Origin: Ensifer sp. BR816
Lineage (GTDB): Bacteria > Pseudomonadota > Alphaproteobacteria > Rhizobiales > Rhizobiaceae
DNA length: 64,000 nucleotides
Direction of reading: 5' to 3'
Assembly: GCF_000378985.1 (NCBI RefSeq)
Contig: NZ_KB905370.1
Coordinates: forward strand, 4,586,799 to 4,650,798
Shown here: in pieces, positions 42,741 through 51,649 of the stretch
Position numbering within the stretch: the stretch's first letter is position 1
Layout of the letters: every line of letters begins with the position of its first letter
Program-made: the position numbers and the translations under genes
The notes under the pieces: generated by a model
What the model was told of the DNA's origin: nothing
The model's database searches: none
Seen by the model: the letters and a program-made list of their open reading frames with translations, nothing else

Positions 42741-43217
42741 ATGAAACTGGACAGAATTGACATCAAGATCCTCTCCGAGCTCCAGAAGAACGGACGTATG
42801 ACTTATGTCGAGCTCGCTGAGCTAGTTAACCTATCCGCAACCCCTTGTCTCGTACGGGTGAAGAAACTGCAGGCAGAAGGCTATATCGGCGGCTATTCTG
42901 CGATGATCAACATTGGAAAGCTTGGCCCGGTTCTGACTGTCTTTACAGAGATAACCCTGAGGAACCATCGCCAGGCCGACATCGCCCGCTTCATGTCGGC
43001 CATCCAAAATATAGAGCAAATCATCGAATGCCACGTCGTCTCGGGCGATTATGACTATCTCGTCAAGTTCGTGGCGAGCAGCATAGGAGAATACCAGTCG
43101 CTGATGGAGCGGCTGGTAGAAATGGACATCGGAATCGAGAAATACTTCAGTTTCGTCGTGCTCAAATCGCCAATCACGAAGTACCATATGCCCCTGACGA
43201 ATCTGTTCGGCATTTAG
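42741..43217 (+). CDS. Lrp/AsnC-family regulator (DoeX-like, paralogue 3)
   Basis: The 158-residue protein starts MKLDRIDIKILSELQKNGRM and ends MPLTNLFGI. It is closely related to the proteins at 19293 and 28964, with SGDYDYLVKFVASSIGEY in the RAM domain. It closes the plus-strand run of ABC transporter and FAD oxidase genes, and converges with another, distantly related AsnC regulator. Confidence 0.9.
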   Translation: MKLDRIDIKILSELQKNGRMTYVELAELVNLSATPCLVRVKKLQAEGYIGGYSAMINIGKLGPVLTVFTEITLRNHRQADIARFMSAIQNIEQIIECHVVSGDYDYLVKFVASSIGEYQSLMERLVEMDIGIEKYFSFVVLKSPITKYHMPLTNLFGI

Positions 43218-43343
43218 TGAGCCGTGGGTCGACCGGACAGCTCCCTTGATGGAGAGTGGTCGATACGATAACGTAACGCCTCCAAGGCGCAACAGCCGCA
43301 GTACCAAGCCAGCAGACCTACTTACGCTGATTGAAACTGAAAC

Positions 43344-43817
43344 TCAGAACGCACTTAGGTCGATTGGCAATGCAAAGCCAACCTTCACTCTGTCCATTAT
43401 CACCATTGTCTTGAATCCCTTGATATCCGGGTTCTCATAGAAGAACTTTCGCGTAAACACCTCATAGTCCTCCATGCTTTGGGCTGTCACGATCAAGACA
43501 AAGTCCGACTCGCCGGTGATGTAATAGCCGTTCATCACCTCAGGTGTTTGGCGGATAGATTGCTTGAAGCGGTCCACTATGTCGGCGCGTTCCCGCTCCA
43601 AGGACACAAGCACCAGCATGGCGATTGGCCGGCCGATCATCTTCGGCTTCACAATCGAGACATCCGCTTCGATGACCCCTTGCTCTCTCAGGCGTCTTAC
43701 ACGTCTTTGCACGGCCGTCGGCGACAGCCCCACCAGTTCACCAAGCACCTCATAGTTGTGCCGATTGTTTGTCTGCAAAACACTCAGGAGGCGAGCGTCT
43801 AGCCTGTCGAGTTCCAC
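43344..43817 (-). CDS. Lrp/AsnC-family regulator (divergent type)
   Basis: The 157-residue protein starts MELDRLDARLLSVLQTNNRH; the helix-turn-helix is YEVLGELVGLSPTAVQRRVRRL and the RAM domain includes MNGYYITGESDFVLIVTAQSM. It is not one of the three close paralogues. It lies upstream of, and divergent to, the aminotransferase/ABC operon at 44334, separated by the remnant of a semialdehyde dehydrogenase, and may regulate that operon. Confidence 0.9.
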   Translation of the reverse strand: MELDRLDARLLSVLQTNNRHNYEVLGELVGLSPTAVQRRVRRLREQGVIEADVSIVKPKMIGRPIAMLVLVSLERERADIVDRFKQSIRQTPEVMNGYYITGESDFVLIVTAQSMEDYEVFTRKFFYENPDIKGFKTMVIMDRVKVGFALPIDLSAF

Positions 43818-43949
43818 CCCACACTCCTATGCAGTTTATCTTCGCTTGAGCGCCGCAAAAGCAGGATTTCTGCGTGCGGGGCCCTCAGTCCGTTAAAATC
43901 GATCGCTCGGATGCACATAAGCTCTCGCTCATTGGACACGCCAATCCGA

Positions 43950-44325
43950 GAGAAAATATGCTGAATAATGGGCTGTCGGCGTGGGATGCGCTGAAAATAA
44001 GGAGCAATCCGACGCTTTTCCGCACCCGGGCTTTTGTCGCGGGTAGATGGCATGGGTCGGGCGCCACCGCGGTCGTCGATCTCGCAGGCGACGGAAAATC
44101 GCCGATGTCGACGACTGCGACCTTACCTCGTTAGCGAGGCGATCGTGGGCAGCCGGGCAGGCGGTGTCTCTGTACGCAATAGACCCGCGGTGCGCCTCTT
44201 TTCGGCGATGTCCGAGTCACCGCGGCGACGGCGTGTACCGATCCCCTTTGGCTTTTGAAGCAATCGGGTCCCGGGAGGCATTCATCGAACTTGAATATGT
44301 GTGTTGGCGGTCGCGCCGCCTGAGG
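43950..44325 (+). pseudogene. Semialdehyde dehydrogenase (GabD-like), internally deleted remnant
   Basis: Plus-strand reading gives LKIRSNPTLFRTRAFVAGRW followed by HGSGATAVVD, then in shifted frames GKIADVDDCDLT: the N-terminal segment of a succinate-semialdehyde-dehydrogenase-type ALDH. Close to the end, GSREAFIELEYVC with GG in the next frame looks like the family's C-terminal REG-x-EYLE-x-KYVC-x-GG. More than 400 central codons are missing and there are several frameshifts. It fills the 515-bp gap between the AsnC and aminotransferase genes. Confidence 0.5.
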
Positions 44326-44333
44326 AAGTTGCA

Positions 44334-45734
44334 ATGAAAACTGTTGTTGAAATAGGTGAAATGGATAGGCGATCTGTCCTGCATCCATTCACATATCTGA
44401 AGGACTACGCAGAAGGTGCGACCGCGCCGACCATTGTGGAAACCGGCAAGGGTGTTCGCATCAAGGATGCGAGCGGGCGCGAATATATCGATGGTTTTGC
44501 AGGTCTTTATTGCGTAAACGTCGGCTATGGCCGAACGGAGGTGGCCGAAGCCATCGCCCGTCAGGCGTATAAGCTGGCCTATTATCACTCCTACGCCGCC
44601 CATACCACGGAAGAACTCGCCCGGCTTTCCGATCGGCTTGTGAAAATGGCGCCCGGGCGCATGTCCAAGGTCTTCTTTGGTCTTTCCGGGTCGGACGCCA
44701 ACGAGACGCAAGCTAAAATCGTTTGGTATTTCAACAATCTTCGGGGCAAGCCCGCGAAGAAGAAGATCATTGCGCGCGAACGTGGCTATCACGGCTGCTC
44801 CGTAGTGTCAGGCTCGATGACCGGGCTCAGCTTCTACCACGACCACATGGATCTGCCGGTGGCCGGCATACTGCGCACCGGCGTGCCCCATCATTATCGC
44901 GGCGCCGTACCGGACGAGACGGAAGAGGCGTTTTCTGAACGTCGCGCGAATGAGCTCGAAGCACTTATCTTGGCCGAAGGCCCGGAAACGGTGGCTGCAT
45001 TCATCGCTGAACCGGTGCTCGGCACCGGAGGTATTATCCCGCCGCCCTCAGGCTACTGGCCAAGAATCCAGGCGGTGCTGAAGAAGTACGACGTCCTGTT
45101 GATTGCTGACGAGGTGATCTGCGGTTTTGGCCGCACGGGAGCAATGTTCGGCTCCGATCTGTACGGCATGGTGCCGGACCTCGTCACGGTCGCGAAGGGG
45201 TTGACATCGGCATATGTGCCGCTTTCGGCCTCGATTGTGTCCGAACAGGTTTACGAGGTCATGCAGGAGGCTACGCCTCAAGTGGGCGCCTTCTCGCACG
45301 GCTACACGTATTCCGGCCACCCCCTCGGCGCAGCAGCCGCAAACGCAGTGCTCGATATCGTAGAGCGCGACGACCTTCCCGGACAGGCGGCGAAGAAGGG
45401 GGCTTATCTCCTGGGCCGGCTCAAAGCCGAATTTGAACAGAACCCAATCGTCGGCGAAGTGCGCGGGGTGGGCATGATGGCGGCGGTCGAATTTGTCCCG
45501 GACCGCGGGGCGAAAGTGCCATTCAGTCCTTCGTTGAAGGTCGGCGCGCGTATTTCTCAGGCCGCGCGCAACCGAAACCTCATCGCTCGCGCCATGCCCC
45601 ATGGCGACATCCTGGGCTTCGCACCACCGCTCACCATGAGCGAAGCGGAGATCGACGAGATGGTCTTCATCGCAAAGGCTGCAGTGGATGAAGTGCTGCG
45701 CGAACTTTACGCGCAGGGTGCGGTGAAAGGCTGA
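44334..45734 (+). CDS. Omega-aminotransferase, class III
   Basis: The 466-residue protein starts MKTVVEIGEMDRRSVLHPFT after TGAGGAAG. It has FAGLYCVNVGYGRTEVAEAI, FFGLSGSDANETQAKIVWYF, RGYHGCSVVSGSMTG, LLIADEVICGFGRTG and the Schiff-base lysine in TVAKGLTSAYVPLSA. This is the beta-alanine/taurine/GABA-pyruvate aminotransferase type, different from the two phospho-lyase-like enzymes. It heads an operon with a polar amino-acid ABC transporter and probably removes the amino group of the imported compound. Confidence 0.9.
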   Translation: MKTVVEIGEMDRRSVLHPFTYLKDYAEGATAPTIVETGKGVRIKDASGREYIDGFAGLYCVNVGYGRTEVAEAIARQAYKLAYYHSYAAHTTEELARLSDRLVKMAPGRMSKVFFGLSGSDANETQAKIVWYFNNLRGKPAKKKIIARERGYHGCSVVSGSMTGLSFYHDHMDLPVAGILRTGVPHHYRGAVPDETEEAFSERRANELEALILAEGPETVAAFIAEPVLGTGGIIPPPSGYWPRIQAVLKKYDVLLIADEVICGFGRTGAMFGSDLYGMVPDLVTVAKGLTSAYVPLSASIVSEQVYEVMQEATPQVGAFSHGYTYSGHPLGAAAANAVLDIVERDDLPGQAAKKGAYLLGRLKAEFEQNPIVGEVRGVGMMAAVEFVPDRGAKVPFSPSLKVGARISQAARNRNLIARAMPHGDILGFAPPLTMSEAEIDEMVFIAKAAVDEVLRELYAQGAVKG

Positions 45735-45750
45735 GGATACGGCATTGGTG

Positions 45751-46530
45751 ATGACGGCAAACGTGCTGAAGGTCCGTGAACTCTGCAAATCCTTTGGGCC
45801 GACCAAGGTTTTGAACGGCGTCAGCTTTCGAATGACAGAGGGCGAGGTCATTTCGCTGGTTGGGTCGTCCGGTTCGGGCAAGAGCACGGCGCTCCGCTGC
45901 GTGAATTTCCTTGAGACGCCCACCTCCGGTGTAATCGAGGTTATGGGTGACGCCGTTTCGGCGGTCGTGAACCATCATGGCAAAACCGAGATCCACAGTG
46001 CTGACAACATAAATAACTTTCGCCGTCGCATCGGCATGGTGTTCCAGAACTTCAATTTGTGGCCGCACCAGACTGTGCTTGGCAATGTGACCCTGGCGCT
46101 GCTCCACGTCCTGGGAAAGGACAAGTGCGACGCGAAGGACATCGCGCTCTCGGCGCTTTCGAAGGTCGGCATGGCCGATTTCCGAGACCGATATCCCCAT
46201 CAACTCTCCGGCGGCCAGCAACAGCGTGTTGCGATCGCCCGCGTGCTCGCGATGAGCCCGAAGATCATGCTTTTCGACGAGCCCACCTCCGCACTTGATC
46301 CGGAGCTGGTCGGGGAGGTTCTAAGGGTGATCAGAGGGCTTGCAGATGAGGGAGCCACCATCCTTCTCGTCACCCACGAGATGCGGTTCGCGAGAGACGT
46401 CTCGAACCGAATGATCTTCCTGCACAAAGGTGAAATTGAGCAGGACGGTACGCCGGAAGAATTGCTTCGCAATCCAGCGTCGGACGCTGTGGCGCGATTC
46501 CTTTCCAGCGTGATGCCACTGGCCGCCTGA
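45751..46530 (+). CDS. Polar amino-acid ABC transporter ATPase (HisP/GlnQ type)
   Basis: The product (about 260 residues) has Walker A GSSGSGKS, the Q-loop MVFQNFNLWPHQTVLGNV, signature LSGGQQQR and Walker B IMLFDEPTSALDPEL. The start could be TTG 45745, GTG 45748 or ATG 45751; the Shine-Dalgarno GAGGAT fits the earlier codons better, but ATG is listed. It follows the aminotransferase gene by 10-16 bp and precedes the binding protein, so it is part of one import-and-catabolism operon. Confidence 0.93.
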   Translation: MTANVLKVRELCKSFGPTKVLNGVSFRMTEGEVISLVGSSGSGKSTALRCVNFLETPTSGVIEVMGDAVSAVVNHHGKTEIHSADNINNFRRRIGMVFQNFNLWPHQTVLGNVTLALLHVLGKDKCDAKDIALSALSKVGMADFRDRYPHQLSGGQQQRVAIARVLAMSPKIMLFDEPTSALDPELVGEVLRVIRGLADEGATILLVTHEMRFARDVSNRMIFLHKGEIEQDGTPEELLRNPASDAVARFLSSVMPLAA

Positions 46531-46564
46531 CGGCCGCCATCAAACGAAAAGAGGGGTAACTCCA

Positions 46565-47380
46565 ATGTCGACGATTACGAAACTTCGCTCAGTTCTCGCA
46601 TCTGGTCTCTTCCTGTTCTCAGCCGCGGCATCGCAAGCGGAAAAAGGGGTACTGCGGATCGGCACTGAAGGAGACGCGCCGCTGTTCAGCATGGCCGACG
46701 CTAACGGTAACGTTACCGGCTTCGATGCCGATATAGCGAACGGCATTTGCTCTGAACTCAAGTTGAAGTGCAAGTTCGTTGTCCAATCCTTCAGTACGCT
46801 CGTGCCTTCAATGGACAGCGACCGCTTTGACGTCATCATCTCCGGCCTGGGCATCACGGCGGAACGGCAAAAGAAAATCGAATACTCCATTCCGTATGCC
46901 ACCACGCCCCTCTATTTCGTGGTGGCGAAGGACTCCCCCCTTGCCGGTCTCAAGAGCCTGGATGAGATCGTAAAGGCGCTCGACGGCAAGAGCCTCGGCG
47001 TGGTGACTGGAACCACATACGCCAGATTCATCCAAAAGCACGTCCCCAACGCAGATCTGAAAACCTACGACGCAACGACGCAGCAGACGGCTGACCTCGC
47101 TGCAGGCCGCCTTGATGCCGCCTTCGGCGACTCCCCGACCTGGGCGGATTTCCTCGCTACTCCGGACGGGACAGGGTTCGCCCGTGTCAACGTCAAGATC
47201 ATGGCGATGGATGATCCAGCGTCGCTCGGTCACGGCATGGGCGTCGGCATGCGCAAGGGCAATGCCGAGCTCAAGGCAAAACTGGATGCGGCGCTCTGCA
47301 AGATGATCACAGAAGGCAAGGTGAAGAATGCCAGCCTTCATTGGTTCAAGGACGATTACGGTATTCCCTGCACGAAGTGA
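46565..47380 (+). CDS. Family 3 solute-binding protein
   Basis: The 271-residue protein has a Sec signal peptide (RSVLASGLFLFSAAASQA) and the SBP_bac_3 pattern: LRIGTEGDAPLFSMADANGN, GFDADIANGICSELKLKCKF, DVIISGLGITAERQKKIEYS and LDAAFGDSPTWADFL. It is the periplasmic receptor of a polar amino-acid type importer, comparable to EhuB/LAO proteins. The ligand is not identifiable. Confidence 0.93.
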   Translation: MSTITKLRSVLASGLFLFSAAASQAEKGVLRIGTEGDAPLFSMADANGNVTGFDADIANGICSELKLKCKFVVQSFSTLVPSMDSDRFDVIISGLGITAERQKKIEYSIPYATTPLYFVVAKDSPLAGLKSLDEIVKALDGKSLGVVTGTTYARFIQKHVPNADLKTYDATTQQTADLAAGRLDAAFGDSPTWADFLATPDGTGFARVNVKIMAMDDPASLGHGMGVGMRKGNAELKAKLDAALCKMITEGKVKNASLHWFKDDYGIPCTK

Positions 47381-47440
47381 GGCTGAGATCGACACGTCGT
47401 CGCGGCCGAAGTCGCGACGACGTCATGGGAGATATGTCCG

Positions 47441-48154
47441 ATGTCTTTTGACCTATGGGTTCTTCTGGTCGAGCAGGGGTGGGGATTTGCCCTTCTCCGC
47501 GGCGCCGCAGTGACACTGGCGGTCGGCCTGCTCGGGATGCTCGCCGGGGTTATCGTGGCGGTGCCGCTGGCCCTGTTGCGGTGGCGACGCCTTCCCATAT
47601 TTTCGCAGGCGGTGGACGGCTACAGCATTCTTGTGCGCGGCGTTCCTGGGCTGCTCGTCATCTACCTCTTGTTCTTCGGCTCGATCGAGTGGGTTCAGAG
47701 GCTGGCAACCGCTTTCGGATACCAAAATAGCGCCGACAGCGCTTATCCCATCCTCATCGGCGTTGTTGCGATCGCGGCAATATCATGTGCCTATTCGATC
47801 GAAGTGTTGCGCGGCGCGCTTGACGCCGTGCCGTTGGGCTTGCTGGAAGCGGCAAAATCCCTTGCTCTGCCGCCTCACGTCACCTTCTTCCGCGTCACGC
47901 TGCCTATCGCTCTGCGACTCGCGCTCGGCGGCCTCAACAATGTTTGGCAGATGACCATCAAGGACACCTCGCTGGTGTCGGTCGTGGGTATGCAGGAATT
48001 GATGCGCTCCGCGGCGATCGCCGCCGGGATTACTCGCTCTCCGCTTTTGTTCTACTGCGCTGCTGCCGGGATGTTTTTTGCGCTGACGGCAATCAGCCAG
48101 ACGCTCTTCAGTCATGCGGAGCGGGTCTTCAACCGTGGCTTCAGTCGGGGATAA
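47441..48154 (+). CDS. Amino-acid ABC transporter permease (HisQ type)
   Basis: The 237-residue membrane protein has GAAVTLAVGLLGMLAGVIVA, the VRGVPGLLVIYLLFFG segment and an EAA loop (LDAVPLGLLEAAKSLALPPH). Its stop is 1 bp before the start of the second permease, so the two are co-translated. Confidence 0.93.
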   Translation: MSFDLWVLLVEQGWGFALLRGAAVTLAVGLLGMLAGVIVAVPLALLRWRRLPIFSQAVDGYSILVRGVPGLLVIYLLFFGSIEWVQRLATAFGYQNSADSAYPILIGVVAIAAISCAYSIEVLRGALDAVPLGLLEAAKSLALPPHVTFFRVTLPIALRLALGGLNNVWQMTIKDTSLVSVVGMQELMRSAAIAAGITRSPLLFYCAAAGMFFALTAISQTLFSHAERVFNRGFSRG

Positions 48155-48155
48155 G

Positions 48156-48836
48156 ATGGAACTAGACCTTGTCACATACGCTGTTCCGTTCCTTGTGCTA
48201 GGCGCCAAGACGACTTTGCTGATCAGCATCTTCGGCGTCGCTGTGGGATTGCCGTTTGGCATTGCATTGGCTGTCATCCGCACATCCGAGAACCGGATAG
48301 TGAGCAGGAGCGCGGATATCTACTGCGCGATCTTCCGCGGCACGCCCATGCTGGTGCAGGTCTTCGTGATCTATTATGGACTAGGCCAGCTCGATGCCAT
48401 TCGCAGTAACCCGGTGATCTGGTGGATTGTCGGCGACAGCCTGCACACGGCGATCCTGGCGGTCGTACTCAACACCGGTGCCTATACGGCGGAAATCTTT
48501 CGGACCGCACTCCTTTCCCTTCCGCGGGGTCTGATCGAGGCGTCGCAAGCCTGCGGCCTTTCGGTGTGGTCCACTTTTCGCCACGTCAAGTTTCCGCTGG
48601 CGGTTAGGCAAGCCTTGCCTGCCTATAGCAGCGAAGTTGCCATCATCGTCAAGGAATCGAGCCTTGCATCGACGATCACGGTCCTCGAGATCACCGGCTA
48701 TGCCAAACGGTTGATGAGCGAAACCTTCGCCATCATGGACATCTTCATCATCACATCGGCGTTTTACCTGATGATGAACGTAATCAGCTTAACTTCGTTA
48801 AAGCTGATCGAAAGAAAACTGTCTTTCGGAAAATAA
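48156..48836 (+). CDS. Amino-acid ABC transporter permease (HisM type)
   Basis: From ATG 48156 the 226-residue product reads MELDLVTYAVPFLVLGAKTT, with IFRGTPMLVQVFVIYYGLGQ and the EAA loop LLSLPRGLIEASQACGLSVW. It completes a two-permease importer with the genes at 45751-48154. An upstream in-frame start would overlap the previous gene and is less likely. Confidence 0.93.
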   Translation: MELDLVTYAVPFLVLGAKTTLLISIFGVAVGLPFGIALAVIRTSENRIVSRSADIYCAIFRGTPMLVQVFVIYYGLGQLDAIRSNPVIWWIVGDSLHTAILAVVLNTGAYTAEIFRTALLSLPRGLIEASQACGLSVWSTFRHVKFPLAVRQALPAYSSEVAIIVKESSLASTITVLEITGYAKRLMSETFAIMDIFIITSAFYLMMNVISLTSLKLIERKLSFGK

Positions 48837-48859
48837 ACTTCACAGTGGAAAGGTGATCT

Positions 48860-49213
48860 ATGTCAAAACTAACCTTCGTCGACCAGAACAATCTCCCGAC
48901 GCCGCGCAAGGGCGCCCCGCCTCCCGAGCGGCTGGTCGACGGACAGCCGCAGTTTCTTAGCTGGGACATCGCCGCGACCGCAGACGAAAAGATGCGGACG
49001 GGCGTATGGGAGGCAACTCCAGGCGCCTACCGTTCGATCAAGGGCGAGACCTTTGAATTCTGCGTCATCCTTTCCGGAGTGTCCGAACTCACCGAGGATG
49101 GAGGCGAGCCCCGCAGGATCAGTGCTGGTGACGCTTTTGTGATGCATCCCGGCTTCGTCGGCACATGGCGGGTTATCGAGACCACACGCAAACTTTGGGT
49201 CGCGCGCGACTGA
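48860..49213 (+). CDS. Cupin-domain protein (DUF861/EutQ-like), paralogue 1
   Basis: The 117-residue single-domain cupin starts MSKLTFVDQNNLPTPRKGAP after AAAGGTG. It contains GVWEATPGAYRSIKGETFEF and DAFVMHPGFVGTWRVIETTRK, the two cupin motifs of the (S)-ureidoglycine aminohydrolase/DUF861 group. Two paralogues lie at 53274 and 54921. In this position, behind the ABC genes, it may isomerise or hydrolyse an unstable imine or ureido intermediate; the activity is unknown. Confidence 0.85.
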   Translation: MSKLTFVDQNNLPTPRKGAPPPERLVDGQPQFLSWDIAATADEKMRTGVWEATPGAYRSIKGETFEFCVILSGVSELTEDGGEPRRISAGDAFVMHPGFVGTWRVIETTRKLWVARD

Positions 49214-49478
49214 GCGCGCCAACATCCGCTTGTCTCCGCAAATCGGTGAAGTGCGCGCGACCGCCATCATTGTGAAGGGCGGCGCGCGCAACGACCCCAG
49301 CCTGTTGCTAGAGCACGCTGCCGATTGACCTCCCACTGGCTGGGCCACCAACTTGGTGCAGTACGATGAACTGGGCCGCCGCGCCGCGTTGCTGCATGAG
49401 CACCTCCGATGAGGCGAGCCCGGTACGCGACCACCTGGCCGATCATGACCGGTTTCGAAGCAGGTGAAATATAACGCA
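49214..49478. other. Intergenic region, possible decayed coding sequence
   Basis: The frame from 49203 is open to a TGA at 49326 and again to 49411, with protein-like residues (GGARNDPSLLLEHAAD and VQYDELGRRAALLHEHLR), suggesting a 3' gene remnant. I do not recognise it. Confidence 0.3.
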
Positions 49479-50450
49479 ATGATTAGCCAAGACCTGATCG
49501 AGCAGGCACGTGAGCGCATCGCCAGTCACGTTCTCCGCACGCCTCTAACGATATCGACTTCGCTTTCCGAACGCATCGGAGCGCAGGTCAGCTTGAAGCT
49601 CGAGCATCGCCAGTCGACCGGTAGCTTTAAGCTCCGGGGTGCAACAAATGCAGTTCTTCAACTCAGCCAATTGGAGCGCGATCGCGGCGTCATCGCAGCC
49701 TCAACCGGCAATCACGGAAGGGCACTTTCCTATGCTGCCCGGGCAGTCGCTTCTTGCGCGACCATTTGCATGTCGCGTCTGGTGCCGGAGAACAAGGTCT
49801 CGGAAATCCGACGGCTGGGCGCAACAGTACGCGTAGTGGGTTCTTCGCAGGACGACGCGCAAGCGGAAGTCGAGCGGCTGGTTGCAGAAGATGGGCTCAG
49901 CATGATCCCGCCTTTTGATCATCCCCACGTCATCGCCGGCCAGGGAACGATCGGGCTTGAAATCGTCGAGGAGATGCCCGAGGTCGCGACCGTTCTCGTT
50001 CCTCTTTCTGGAGGTGGGTTGGCCGCAGGCGTCGCGGCAGCCGTAAAGGCCATGCGACCCCAGGCCAAGGTAATCGGCGTCACTATGGATCGGGGGGCCG
50101 CCATGAAGGCTAGCATCGACGCCGGCCACCCGGTGCAAGTGAAGGAGTATCGCAGTCTGGCCGACTCGCTCGGCGGTGGAATCGGATTGGGCAACGCTTG
50201 GACTTTCCCGATGTGCAAAACCCTTCTCGACGACATCGTCCTCGTCAATGAACGCGAGATAGCTGCCGGTGTGCGGCACGCTTACGAGCAAGAGCGTGAG
50301 GTCGTCGAAGGCGCCGGCGCGGTTGGTATCGCGGCGCTGCTTTCCGGCAAGCTGGCTCATCTTAAAAGTCCGATAGCAGTCATACTGTCGGGTCAGAATA
50401 TCGACATGACGTTGCATCGAAAAATCATCAACGACTCATATAGCAACTGA
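49479..50450 (+). CDS. eutB: EutB-like PLP dehydratase (copy 2)
   Basis: The 323-residue product (start MISQDLIEQARERIASHVLR; GTG 49464 is an alternative) has the lysine motif TGSFKLRGATNAV, ASTGNHGRALSYAAR, the PLP-phosphate loop VPLSGGGLAAGVAA, and LSGQNIDMTLHRKI near the end, a layout I associate with hydroxyectoine-utilisation dehydratase EutB. It lies 9 bp before an EutC-like gene. It probably deaminates a 3-hydroxy amino acid such as 3-hydroxyaspartate. The ectoine hydrolase and deacetylase genes are absent from the window. Confidence 0.82.
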   Translation: MISQDLIEQARERIASHVLRTPLTISTSLSERIGAQVSLKLEHRQSTGSFKLRGATNAVLQLSQLERDRGVIAASTGNHGRALSYAARAVASCATICMSRLVPENKVSEIRRLGATVRVVGSSQDDAQAEVERLVAEDGLSMIPPFDHPHVIAGQGTIGLEIVEEMPEVATVLVPLSGGGLAAGVAAAVKAMRPQAKVIGVTMDRGAAMKASIDAGHPVQVKEYRSLADSLGGGIGLGNAWTFPMCKTLLDDIVLVNEREIAAGVRHAYEQEREVVEGAGAVGIAALLSGKLAHLKSPIAVILSGQNIDMTLHRKIINDSYSN

Positions 50451-50459
50451 GGTGGGCTG

Positions 50460-51455
50460 ATGCCTATTATTAGAATACTTACGGAGCCTGAGCTCAGACA
50501 GATCATTCCGCTCGACGTCGATGCGGTTCAGTGCACGGAAGGCGCGTTTCGCGCGCTTGCGGTCGACAATGCGGTGGAGATGCCGCCCATTCTGCGTCTG
50601 GATGTGCCTGAGAGCAGAGGCGAAGTCGATGTCAAAACCGCCTATATTCCAGGCTTGAGCGGCTTCGCGATCAAAATCAGCCCCGGTTTCTTTGACAATC
50701 CGAAGCTCGGCCTTCCGAGTACAAACGGAATGATGGTTTTGCTTTCAAGTAAAACCGGACTGATTCAGGCGCTTCTTCTTGACAATGGTTACCTGACAGA
50801 CGTCAGGACAGCAGCCGCTGGTGCAGTTGCGGCAAAGCATCTGTCGCGAGACAGTGCTTCGATCGCAACCATCTTCGGCGCCGGTATTCAGGCGAGACTG
50901 CAACTCCAAGCGCTCACTCTGGTGAGACCAATCCAAGAAGTCCGCATTTGGGCGCGTGATCACTGCAAGGCAGAGGTGCTCGTCGAACAGTTGAAGCTCG
51001 AGCACAGCGTTTCGGTTAGAGCCTTCGCCGATCCGAGGGAGGCAGTATCGGGTTCTCATATTATCGTGACAACGACACCCGCAGACCGGCCGATCCTAGA
51101 TGCCTCCTGGCTTGAACCGGGGCAGCACGTGACAGCCATGGGCTCCGACGCAGAACACAAAAACGAGATCGATCCCTACGCTATTGCGCGCGCAGACATT
51201 TATGTGGCGGACAGCCTGAGACAGACGCGGAGGCTGGGGGAACTTCATCATGCCATAGAGGCTGGGCTGGTTGCGAGCGAAACGGATTTTCCGGAACTGG
51301 GGCAAATCATTGCCGGCGGCAAGGTCGGACGTACTCGCGACGCAGACATCACAATAGCAGATCTTACCGGTACAGGTATTCAGGACACCGCAATTGCCAC
51401 GTTGGCCTTTCAGCGCGCTGAGGAACTCAGTGCCGGCAAAATGTTCGAGTGCTGA
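50460..51455 (+). CDS. eutC: EutC-like ornithine cyclodeaminase family reductase (copy 2)
   Basis: The 331-residue protein has RGEVDVKTAYIPGLSGFAIK, LLDNGYLTDVRTAAAGAVAA, the Rossmann loop ATIFGAGIQARLQLQAL and HVTAMGSDAEHKNEIDPYAI. It is the partner of the EutB-like dehydratase directly upstream, as in copy 1, but here the order is EutB then EutC whereas at 15-17 kb it is EutC then EutB. The likely reaction is reduction of an imine product to an amino acid. Confidence 0.85.
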   Translation: MPIIRILTEPELRQIIPLDVDAVQCTEGAFRALAVDNAVEMPPILRLDVPESRGEVDVKTAYIPGLSGFAIKISPGFFDNPKLGLPSTNGMMVLLSSKTGLIQALLLDNGYLTDVRTAAAGAVAAKHLSRDSASIATIFGAGIQARLQLQALTLVRPIQEVRIWARDHCKAEVLVEQLKLEHSVSVRAFADPREAVSGSHIIVTTTPADRPILDASWLEPGQHVTAMGSDAEHKNEIDPYAIARADIYVADSLRQTRRLGELHHAIEAGLVASETDFPELGQIIAGGKVGRTRDADITIADLTGTGIQDTAIATLAFQRAEELSAGKMFEC

Positions 51456-51562
51456 GGCGGTCGTGTCTTTGCCCAACGCTTCATGTTCGTGCACCGACCG
51501 ACTGCGCCCCAACAGCTCAAAAGTCCGCAGCCACGTTCATGAGCGTCGCAAATTATTACCGC

Positions 51563-51613
51563 AACCAATTTGATCTATATTGACACCAATTCCAAAACCA
51601 ATCTTATATTGAT
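51563..51613. promoter_or_regulatory. Shared 51-bp operator region, copy 2
   Basis: This matches 34224-34274 at 48 of 51 positions and is followed, as there, by TTGGTAGCGAG. It lies just upstream of the semialdehyde dehydrogenase gene and is a likely second operator of the GntR regulator at 33529-34197. Confidence 0.75.
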
Positions 51614-51649
51614 CGCGTGTCGAACCTGATTGGTAGCGAGGTGCTGAAC

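Noticed and set aside
46565..51455. Complete ectoine/hydroxyectoine (ehu-eut) cluster
   Set aside because: The transporter and EutB/EutC-like genes fit in type, but no ectoine hydrolase (M24-like) or deacetylase gene is present in the window, so the substrate is left open.
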